A stretch of 7,390 nt of DNA, from assembly GCA_018895315.1 (NCBI GenBank), contig JAHIOK010000187.1, positions 1 to 7,390 on the forward strand. The letters run 5' to 3'. Origin of the DNA: Actinomycetota bacterium. GTDB lineage: Bacteria; Actinomycetota; Actinomycetes; Actinomycetales; Microbacteriaceae. The position numbers were made by a program, and so were the translations under genes. The notes beneath the pieces were generated by a model, which saw only the letters and a list, made by a program, of their open reading frames with translations, had not been told where the DNA came from and did no database searches. Positions 1-5,016 of the stretch are shown here, piece by piece (within the stretch, counting starts at the first letter, position 1; each line of letters opens with the position of its first letter).

Positions 1-66
1 GAAGGCCTCGATGGGGGCGCGGGTCACCCCGATTCCGTCATCCTGCCCTCTCCTCGCGCTCCCAGA

Positions 67-88
67 GGCCAAATGCCGCAACTGAACG
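67..88 (+). repeat. Direct repeat copy 1, downstream of pafC
   Basis: This is a 22-bp unit with core ATGCCGCAACTGAACG. It matches the copy at 141-162 at 19 of 22 positions, with differences at AA/GG before the core and C/A inside it. Such a match within 100 bases of non-coding DNA is unlikely to be coincidental, but two copies alone do not define a repeat family. The function is unknown. Confidence 0.5.
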
Positions 89-140
89 TCGTCTGCCGAA
101 GTTGGGTTGCGCCATACGCCCCTGCGGCTGGGTTCGAACG

Positions 141-162
141 GGCCGGATGCCGCAAATGAACG
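141..162 (+). repeat. Direct repeat copy 2, downstream of pafC
   Basis: This is the second copy of the 22-bp unit, with core ATGCCGCAAATGAACG, starting 74 bases after the first. Both copies sit between the pafC stop and the window edge. A more degenerate relative may lie around 94-108 (TGCCGAAGTTGGGTT), sharing only the TGCCG start and its general layout. Confidence 0.5.
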
Positions 163-184
163 CGACGGGCCGAGTGTCGATCCG

Positions 185-1147
185 TCACCGATACTGCGCG
201 AGACCGGCCTCTGCCCAGGCAGCCGCGGCGGCACGCGCGGGCGCCGGATCGAGTATTTCGATGTCTCCGCCACGCCGGGCTGCCAGACGCTTCATGCTGT
301 GGGCATCGGCGATGCGCATCGTGGCCACCGACCAGCCATCGACCGAATCGGTCTGCGCGCGATCGAGGTAATCACCGAGCAGGGGCGCGACGGAATCCGG
401 AAAGCGAAGACGCACGACGATGTCGTTCTCTCCGGGTTCGAACAGCGCCGGCACCGGGTCTTCCGCGTGCTCGATCGGGATGTCGGTGAGCTCGAGCTCG
501 CCGACTCGGTCGAGGTGGAAGGTGCGCATCGCTTCGCGCAGGTGGCACCATCCCTGGATGTACCACTGGCCATCGGCGATCAGCACCTTGACCGGATCGA
601 CGGTGCGCGTCGTGGGCGCGGCATCCGGCGCCCGATAGGTGAACGAGACCGCGACTCCACGACGCAGCGCTTCGTCGACCGTGACGCGCGCGTCGTCGAC
701 GGGTCCGGGAGCGACGATCACATCGGCCGGGGTACTGGATGCGCCGCGCGCGAGCTTGGACAGCAGGCCCGCGATGACCCCGCCGTCGCCCACACCCGGC
801 ACGCTGCGGGCGAGCTGGAGACCGGCGAGCAGTGCCGCCGCCTCACGCGCGGTCAGTCGCGGGGCTCGCTCGAGGCCGACCGTGTTGGTGATCACGATCA
901 GATCGCGCTCATCGAGCAGATCCCAGTTGATATCGAACAGGTCGTTGGGCAGCTGCCAGAATCCGCCGTCGCCGGGGAGTCCGATCACCGTCAGCTTCTC
1001 GACCATCGCGCGCATCTGCGCGGGCGGCACGTCGAACTCGTCGGCGGCCTCGGCGACCGAGACCTCGCCCTTGCCGATCAGGTAAGGCACCAGCTGCAGC
1101 ATGAGCGCGGCGCGGTCGGTCGCGAGCACCGGACGATGAGCGCTCAA
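185..1147 (-). CDS. pafC: PafC, WYL-domain transcriptional regulator
   Basis: This is the PafC half of the PafBC regulator, 320 aa. In mycobacteria PafBC activates the LexA/RecA-independent DNA-damage genes despite its name 'proteasome accessory factor'. Order of domains: N-terminal winged-helix region at about 10-75 (RAALMLQLVPYLIGKGEVSV), middle linker, WYL domain at about 155-220 with W195-Y196-I197 in QWYIQGW and the typical RTFHLDRVGEL stretch at 208-218, then the C-terminal WCX domain at about 240-320. The TTG at 1147-1145 is chosen because it gives the usual start MSAHRPVLATDRAAL, overlaps the pafB stop as TTGA, and follows the SD-like GGGGTGATC. The open frame continues upstream to 1786, but that part is antisense-like filler inside pafB. 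GTG at 1129 and ATG at 1102 are weaker alternatives; the latter would cut the helix-turn-helix region. The two proteins very probably act as a heterodimer. Family assignment is strong; the regulatory role is transferred from homologs. Confidence 0.93.
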   Translation of the reverse strand: MSAHRPVLATDRAALMLQLVPYLIGKGEVSVAEAADEFDVPPAQMRAMVEKLTVIGLPGDGGFWQLPNDLFDINWDLLDERDLIVITNTVGLERAPRLTAREAAALLAGLQLARSVPGVGDGGVIAGLLSKLARGASSTPADVIVAPGPVDDARVTVDEALRRGVAVSFTYRAPDAAPTTRTVDPVKVLIADGQWYIQGWCHLREAMRTFHLDRVGELELTDIPIEHAEDPVPALFEPGENDIVVRLRFPDSVAPLLGDYLDRAQTDSVDGWSVATMRIADAHSMKRLAARRGGDIEILDPAPARAAAAAWAEAGLAQYR

Positions 1148-1158
1148 GAGATCACCCC
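1144..1158 (-). promoter_or_regulatory. pafC ribosome-binding site and TTGA overlap
   Basis: On the minus strand the sequence reads GGGGTGATCTC, then TTG, then A. The GGTGATC part matches the extended complement of the 16S rRNA 3' end, and the G run lies about 7-8 bases from the TTG. The pafB stop TGA shares two bases with the TTG start. This supports translational coupling, so that PafB and PafC are made in matched amounts. Confidence 0.6.
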
Positions 1159-2148
1159 GTGAAGGGATGCCGCGGCCTCGAGCCGGCGGATGACTTCGGT
1201 GCGCAGCGTCTCGGGCGACACGACACGCACTTCGGGCCCGTATGAGGCGAGTTCGTCGGCGAACACGTGCAAGTCGACGTAGGGAACGGTGATTCCCTGA
1301 CCGGCAGGCGTCGCGCGTCGGTTCAGGCGCAGGGCAGCCTCCGTGCCGGGATTGACCTCGAGTGTCGCGAGCTGGCCTGCAGCGACCTGCTCCAGGCCGG
1401 CCAGTGCACGCTCTCCGGCACCCTCGCGCAGAGCCGGATCGAACGATTCGCGGGTGTGCTGCACCGCGCCGACGACGCGGGAGAGAAGGAAGGTGCGTTC
1501 GGCCTGCACGCCGAGGTCGACGCCGTAGACGTGCCACCGGGCCTCGTACTCGACGAGCGCGAGCGGTTGCACCCGTCGCACGCGAGGCGCCTGCTCCCCC
1601 GGTTTCAGGTACGGGAAGGTGACGACCCGCGAGAGCTCGATCGCCCGTTGGAGGGGCGAGAACGCGGGCTCGCGCAGGCTGATGCGCGGCGAGTAGCCGA
1701 TGATCGGTTCGTCGACGTCGTTGCCGAGCGCGCGGATCTTGCGCAGTCCGCTGCGCGCATCCACCGACATCGAGCTTTCGCTCCACACTCCCCCCGCGAG
1801 GTTCAGCAGCGCAAGCTCGGCCGGCGTGAACGTGATGTCGATGGGCAAGGAGTACTCGGCCGTGGGCACCCGGTAGCGGGCTTCGCGAAGGTCGTCGGGA
1901 TCGGCGTTGTCGCCGATCGTCTCGATCGGAATGCCGAGTCCGCGCAGGTTCTCTTTGTCGCGCTCGAACATCTTCTCGAGCGCGTCCTTCGACGCACCGG
2001 CATCCCCCTGCTCGCGGTATCCGGCGACGGAGGCGAGGATCGTGTCTTTCGTCAGGCCCTGCTCGGTGGCCATGAGCGCGACGACGAGGTTCACGAGCCG
2101 CTCCTCGGGAGCGCTCTTAGCCGTCGTGGTCGCCGTCACAGTATTCAT
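1144..2148 (-). CDS. pafB: PafB, WYL-domain transcriptional regulator
   Basis: This is the PafB half of the PafBC DNA-damage-response activator, 334 aa, a usual length. The N-terminal winged helix-turn-helix spans about 15-100 and includes ERLVNLVVALMATEQGLTK at 16-34 and the recognition-helix region ALEKMFERDKENLRGLG at 56-72. The WYL domain covers about 163-230, with RWHVYGVDL at 204-212 (WHV at the position of the canonical WYL) and RTFLLSRVVG at 218-227. A C-terminal WCX domain follows at about 255-334. ATG at 2148-2146 is chosen because homology begins at once (MNTVT, then SAPEERLV); the frame open to 2406 runs inside the FKBP gene. The ribosome-binding site is weak, AAGG about 10 bases upstream, and part of it lies in a small hairpin. 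The gene sits 44 nt after the FKBP stop and overlaps pafC. Known homologs sense single-stranded DNA through the WYL domain; that is family knowledge. Confidence 0.93.
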   Translation of the reverse strand: MNTVTATTTAKSAPEERLVNLVVALMATEQGLTKDTILASVAGYREQGDAGASKDALEKMFERDKENLRGLGIPIETIGDNADPDDLREARYRVPTAEYSLPIDITFTPAELALLNLAGGVWSESSMSVDARSGLRKIRALGNDVDEPIIGYSPRISLREPAFSPLQRAIELSRVVTFPYLKPGEQAPRVRRVQPLALVEYEARWHVYGVDLGVQAERTFLLSRVVGAVQHTRESFDPALREGAGERALAGLEQVAAGQLATLEVNPGTEAALRLNRRATPAGQGITVPYVDLHVFADELASYGPEVRVVSPETLRTEVIRRLEAAASLHGVIS

Positions 2149-2155
2149 CCTACGG

Positions 2156-2171
2156 CCGCCTTGCGAGGCGG
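2156..2171 (-). other. Small hairpin upstream of pafB
   Basis: A perfect 6-bp stem (CCGCCT/AGGCGG) closes a 4-base loop in the 44-nt gap between the FKBP and pafB genes, and ends 7 bases before the pafB ATG. On the transcript it includes the only SD-like purine stretch (AAGGCGG), so it could limit pafB translation. There is no following U run, so it is not a typical intrinsic terminator. Chance formation in GC-rich DNA is possible. Confidence 0.4.
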
Positions 2172-2192
2172 AACCGGCGTTCGCTCCGCGCG

Positions 2193-3158
2193 CTACTGGG
2201 TGGCGGCGGGTGCGTCGATGCCCAGTATGTCGATCACGTAGACGAGGGTCGAACCCGCCGGGACCGAGCCCTGCTGCGACTGACCGTAACCCTGGTCGGG
2301 CGGCACCACCACCATGATCTCCGACCCGACGGTCTGACCCTTCACGGCATCCTGGAAGCCCTTCACCATGCTGCTGAGAGTGATCGACTGCGGATCGCCA
2401 TCCCACGTGGTCTCGAACTGGGTCTTCCCCGCCCAGACGACGCCGGTGTACGCGAGGCGGGCCGGAGCGTCTCCGGTGACGACCTCACCGTCGCCCTTCT
2501 TGAGCACCTGCACGACGAGGTTCGACGGTGGCGCGGAGTCGGGGACGATGATTCCCGGTCGTCCGTTCGGAGCCCGGACGACGACGGGGAGCCCGAAGCC
2601 CTGGTTGTACTGGTCGGCACCGTCGGCCTTCGCGAGATAGACCTTGCGCACGTCGATCACGGCGACGGTGGAGTCGTTCGTGCCGATGCCGAGGCTCTTC
2701 GCCGTCTGCGCCTCGACCCCTCCAGGAGGCAGGGCGACGGTGATCCGTGTGCCGGTGGTCGCGCACTTCAGCGCGCCCTCGAATCCGGGGAACGACTGCA
2801 CCCACCGCGACACGGGGAAGACGCGGGAGAGGCTGCCATCGTAGGAAGTCGTGACGAGGGTCTTGCCGGTGGCGCCGCTGGTGAGGCTGAGGTCGAGGAC
2901 GACGAGCTGGTCATTGGTCGTGATCGGCGTGCCGGAGCCGGTCGACAGATCGGTGAACTCTGCGGAATCGACGTGGAACGGCGTGTTCACAGCCACGACC
3001 GGAAGCGCAGTGTTGGTGCCGGTGACGGTGATGCCATCGATCGCGCTCGTACCGCCCGCTGCCGTGCGATCGCAGGATGCGGATGCCGACGTCGAGCAGC
3101 CGACGAGGGCAACGGCCAACAGGCTCAGAACTGCGATACCAGCGGGGAGTTTTCGCAC
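2193..3158 (-). CDS. FKBP-type peptidyl-prolyl isomerase lipoprotein
   Basis: This is a predicted surface-anchored prolyl isomerase, 321 aa. It begins with a lipoprotein signal peptide: MRK, a hydrophobic stretch at 8-19, and lipobox L18-V19-G20-C21. The C-terminal FKBP domain (about 204-315) aligns with FKBP12 over AYTGVVWAGKTQFETTWDG (236-254), MVKGFQDAVKGQTVG (264-278) and PPDQGYG (286-292). It keeps the active-site Tyr237, Phe248 and Tyr291. Asp37 of FKBP12 is replaced by Glu249 and Trp59 by Phe268, both tolerated in bacterial FKBPs. Residues about 50-175 look like a second, degenerate FKBP-like domain. GTG at 3158-3156 is the only reasonable start: the frame meets a stop shortly upstream, and the start is 9 nt from the trmI stop. 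Its SD is poor. The position between trmI and pafB suggests cotranscription. The likely job is folding of exported proteins; the substrates are unknown. Confidence 0.88.
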   Translation of the reverse strand: MRKLPAGIAVLSLLAVALVGCSTSASASCDRTAAGGTSAIDGITVTGTNTALPVVAVNTPFHVDSAEFTDLSTGSGTPITTNDQLVVLDLSLTSGATGKTLVTTSYDGSLSRVFPVSRWVQSFPGFEGALKCATTGTRITVALPPGGVEAQTAKSLGIGTNDSTVAVIDVRKVYLAKADGADQYNQGFGLPVVVRAPNGRPGIIVPDSAPPSNLVVQVLKKGDGEVVTGDAPARLAYTGVVWAGKTQFETTWDGDPQSITLSSMVKGFQDAVKGQTVGSEIMVVVPPDQGYGQSQQGSVPAGSTLVYVIDILGIDAPAATQ

Positions 3159-3167
3159 CGGAACAGT

Positions 3168-4229
3168 CTAGGCGCTCGGCTCCTCCGCGCTCGACGGGGC
3201 ATCCGTGCTCCCCGCGCCAGGCGCGCTCACCGCGTCCGTACCGGCCGCGGCATGACGGGCGCCGCCGGCGGCGCGCTGGGCGTCGCGCACCCGCTTGCGC
3301 AGGTTCTTGTCGGTGATCTGCCGGTCACCGACCGCCCCCGGCGTCCACTGCTCGACGTCGTCGTCGCCGTAGCTGGACTTCGATGCGCGCCTCTTGACCT
3401 CCGGCGGCACTGCCCCTGGGGCCAGCCGACGCGCAGAGATGAGGAATCCGGTGTGGGCGACCATGCGGTGGTCGGGACGCACGGCGAGTCCTTCGACGTG
3501 CCAGCCGCGCACCATCGTCTCGTTGGCCTCGGGCTCGGTGAACAGACCCGTCAGGCGCAGGTACTCGGCGACGCGGCTCAGCTGTGTCGCGGTCGCCACG
3601 TAGCAGATCACCACTCCGCCCGGAGTGAGCGCATCAGCCACGACGTCGATGCACTCCCACGGCGCGAGCATGTCGAGCACGACGCGGTCGACGGATGCCG
3701 GCTCCACCGCGGTCGGCAGCTGCTCCACGAGATCGCCGACCACGACGCGCCAGGTATCGGGCATCGCACCGAGGAAGGTCTCGACGTTCGCGAGGGCGAC
3801 GTCGGCGAACTCGGCGCGGCGCTCGAATGAGACCAGGCGGCCCTCCGGTCCGATCGCGCGGATCAGCGAGAGCGCGAGCGCGCCCGAGCCGACCCCGGCC
3901 TCGACCACGACGGCGCCGGGAAACACATCGGCCTGCGCGACGATCTGCGCGGCATCCTTCGGGTAGACGATCGCCGCACCCCGCGGCATCGACATGACGA
4001 AATCGCGCAGCAGCGGGCGCAGGGCAAGGTACTCGGCGTCAGCGCTGTTTGCGACGACCGAACCGTCGTCGAGGCCCACGAGCATCGCGTGCTTGAGCAC
4101 GCCGTGATGTGTGTGCAGTTCGCCGCCCTCGCGGAGGGTGATCGTGCTCAGTCGACCCTTCGGGCCGGTGAGCTGCACGCGGTCGCCGTATCGGAACGGA
4201 CCGCTCGGTCGGGTGGTGGCATCGCTCAT
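3168..4229 (-). CDS. trmI: tRNA (adenine-58-N1)-methyltransferase TrmI
   Basis: This is an S-adenosylmethionine-dependent enzyme that makes m1A at position 58 of the tRNA T-loop, acting in the cytoplasm as a tetramer in known homologs. The protein is 353 aa. A small N-terminal beta domain (about 10-75, GPFRYGDRVQLTGPKGR) is followed by the Rossmann-like methyltransferase core. SAM motif I is VVEAGVGSGALALSL (108-122), the acidic end of the next strand is F136-E137, the motif GDLVEQLP occurs at 165-172, and the catalytic-region motif VLDMLAPWE is at 184-192 with D186. The tail after about 280 is a charged and then Ala/Ser-rich extension that makes it longer than the mycobacterial homolog of about 280 aa. 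ATG at 4229 is chosen because it has AAGGGAG six bases upstream and overlaps the HAD stop as ATGA; the frame open to 4457 is antisense-like sequence in the HAD gene. In many actinobacteria this gene precedes the Pup-proteasome cluster. Confidence 0.93.
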   Translation of the reverse strand: MSDATTRPSGPFRYGDRVQLTGPKGRLSTITLREGGELHTHHGVLKHAMLVGLDDGSVVANSADAEYLALRPLLRDFVMSMPRGAAIVYPKDAAQIVAQADVFPGAVVVEAGVGSGALALSLIRAIGPEGRLVSFERRAEFADVALANVETFLGAMPDTWRVVVGDLVEQLPTAVEPASVDRVVLDMLAPWECIDVVADALTPGGVVICYVATATQLSRVAEYLRLTGLFTEPEANETMVRGWHVEGLAVRPDHRMVAHTGFLISARRLAPGAVPPEVKRRASKSSYGDDDVEQWTPGAVGDRQITDKNLRKRVRDAQRAAGGARHAAAGTDAVSAPGAGSTDAPSSAEEPSA

Positions 4230-4924
4230 GCGAGGCTCCCTTCGCTGCGGGAGGTGTGCTCCGCATGGAGATCGGCGAGGTGCATCGCGGACGTGCCCTC
4301 GAGCGTGGGCCAGAGGGCGTGCGCGCCCACCCCGGTGAGCGAGACCATCAGTGGCACTCCCAGCGAGACCGCGCCGGATGCGATCGCGGAGCGCAGACCG
4401 TTCGGCGAGTCTTCGATCGCGACGGTGTCTTCGGGCGCGACACCGAGGGCCTCGCACGCCTGAAGATACGGATCGGGGAAGGGCTTGGGACGCGTCGCGT
4501 CGTCACCGGCGATGATCACGTCGAACGCGGGGAAATCGATGAGGTCCACCACGGTGAGCGCCATCCGGCGGGTAGACATCGTGACCAGACCCGTCTTCAC
4601 CCCCGCTTCGCGGAGGCTCGCGAGGAGTTCTTTCGCGCCGGGGCGGAACGGGATGCCGGTCACGTCGAGTTGCTCCATCACTCGGTCGGTGAGCAACTCG
4701 ATGATGTCGTGCACGCCCATCCGGACGCCCGCTTCCTGCAGGATGCGGGCGGAATCCTCGAGCCCCATGCCGACCAGGCGGAGTGCCTGTTCGTGCGACC
4801 AGGTGCCGCCGTACGACTCCACGAGCGGCGTCTCAGCCGCCATCCAGTACGGTTCGGTGTCGACGAGCGTGCCGTCCATGTCCCACAGGACGGCAGCGGG
4901 CATGGGGGATGTCACACTCCCCAT
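4226..4924 (-). CDS. HAD-superfamily phosphatase, beta-PGM-like
   Basis: This is a haloacid-dehalogenase-like hydrolase of 232 aa, similar to the beta-phosphoglucomutase/phosphatase group. All four HAD motifs are visible: motif I D15-M-D17-G-T-L-V-D with the nucleophile D15, motif II LVTMS (113-117) with T115, motif III K147 in RPKPFPDPY, and motif IV E171-D172 in AIEDSPNG. The alpha-helical segment at about 25-95 is the C1 cap expected for this subfamily, which sets substrate specificity. The substrate cannot be read from sequence; sugar phosphates are typical. The start is uncertain. ATG at 4924 is listed, GTG at 4915 would fit a leaderless mRNA, and ATG at 4903 gives MPAAVLWDMDGTL with the motif intact. 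The frame runs up to 5002, but the extra residues (MSSRIERC...) lie in the divergent intergenic region. The stop overlaps the trmI start by 4 nt, so it probably leads the leftward operon. Confidence 0.87.
   Translation of the reverse strand: MGSVTSPMPAAVLWDMDGTLVDTEPYWMAAETPLVESYGGTWSHEQALRLVGMGLEDSARILQEAGVRMGVHDIIELLTDRVMEQLDVTGIPFRPGAKELLASLREAGVKTGLVTMSTRRMALTVVDLIDFPAFDVIIAGDDATRPKPFPDPYLQACEALGVAPEDTVAIEDSPNGLRSAIASGAVSLGVPLMVSLTGVGAHALWPTLEGTSAMHLADLHAEHTSRSEGSLA
4236..4242 (-). promoter_or_regulatory. trmI ribosome-binding site
   Basis: AAGGGAG lies six bases upstream of the trmI ATG, inside the last codons of the HAD gene. It fixes the trmI start at 4229 and, with the ATGA overlap, supports coupled translation of the two genes. 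Confidence 0.65.
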
Positions 4925-4925
4925 G
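4901..4925. promoter_or_regulatory. Imperfect 25-bp palindrome over the HAD start
   Basis: Outer arms CATGGGG (4901-4907) and CCCCATG (4919-4925) are exact inverted repeats. Inner TGT (4910-4912) and ACA (4914-4916) pair around the centre at 4913. Only the two positions on each side between the arms fail to match. It covers all three candidate HAD starts (4924, 4915, 4903) and could be an operator or an mRNA structure. That function is inference. Confidence 0.4.
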
Positions 4926-4928
4926 CTA
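4915..4928 (-). promoter_or_regulatory. Candidate -10 for a leaderless HAD transcript
   Basis: On the minus strand TAGCAT (4928-4923) fits the TANNNT -10 pattern and is followed after 7 bases by GTG at 4915, where transcription would begin. That would give a leaderless mRNA starting with GTG, which is common in actinobacteria. I see no good -35 hexamer, so the call is weak. Confidence 0.28.
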
Positions 4929-4987
4929 GCCGCGTGACATCGGCGCCCCTCCGTCGTGCCGTCGCGCCAGCGGGCCGTGCACCGCTC

Positions 4988-4993
4988 TATCCT
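4988..4993 (+). promoter_or_regulatory. Candidate -10 of the PAC2 gene
   Basis: TATCCT matches the TANNNT -10 pattern and would place the transcription start near 5000, leaving a leader of about 17 nt that holds the ribosome-binding site. No clear -35 box lies 16-18 bases upstream. It is the best candidate in the divergent gap. Confidence 0.35.
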
Positions 4994-5004
4994 GGAGGAC
5001 AACG

Positions 5005-5011
5005 AAGGGAG
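5005..5011 (+). promoter_or_regulatory. PAC2 gene ribosome-binding site
   Basis: AAGGGAG ends five bases before the GTG at 5017 and decides that start. A second purine block, GGAGG at 4994-4998, is too far away to serve this codon. Confidence 0.65.
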
Positions 5012-5016
5012 CGCCC

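Larger units (their letters stand above)
1..184. other. Non-coding stretch downstream of pafC
   Basis: No convincing gene lies here. The segment follows the pafC stop and runs to the window edge. It carries a diverged direct repeat (67-88 and 141-162), the 8-bp palindrome GTTCGAAC (132-139) and two copies of ACGGGCCG (138-145, 165-172). I see no strong hairpin with a T run that would end the leftward transcript. In several actinobacteria tatA follows pafC directly, but nothing resembling a TatA membrane segment is encoded in these 184 bases. The start of a further leftward gene near the edge (GTG at 27-25) is possible but unproven. Confidence 0.6.

Noticed and set aside
20..31. Short hairpin CGGG/CCCG as a pafC terminator
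   Set aside because: It has only four pairs and no U run, and lies more than 150 bases past the stop codon.
125..146. tRNA-like GGGTTCGAAC motif
   Set aside because: The flanking bases do not form a five-base T stem, and no acceptor or anticodon arms are present.
107..1162. Long rightward open frame opposite pafC
   Set aside because: It is antisense to a clear PafC gene, Arg/Asp-rich and family-free, and starts at a TTG with no ribosome-binding site. It is a GC-driven shadow.
1267..2241. Long rightward open frame opposite pafB
   Set aside because: It is antisense to PafB with biased residue content and no recognisable domain; a shadow of high GC at third codon positions.
2973..3830. Rightward open frame opposite the FKBP and trmI genes
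   Set aside because: It spans two well-supported leftward genes and their junction and shows no family features.
4925..5002. Upstream extension of the HAD protein to an ATG at 5002
   Set aside because: The extra residues (MSSRIERC and on) lack HAD homology and would run through the divergent promoter region and the PAC2 -10 candidate.
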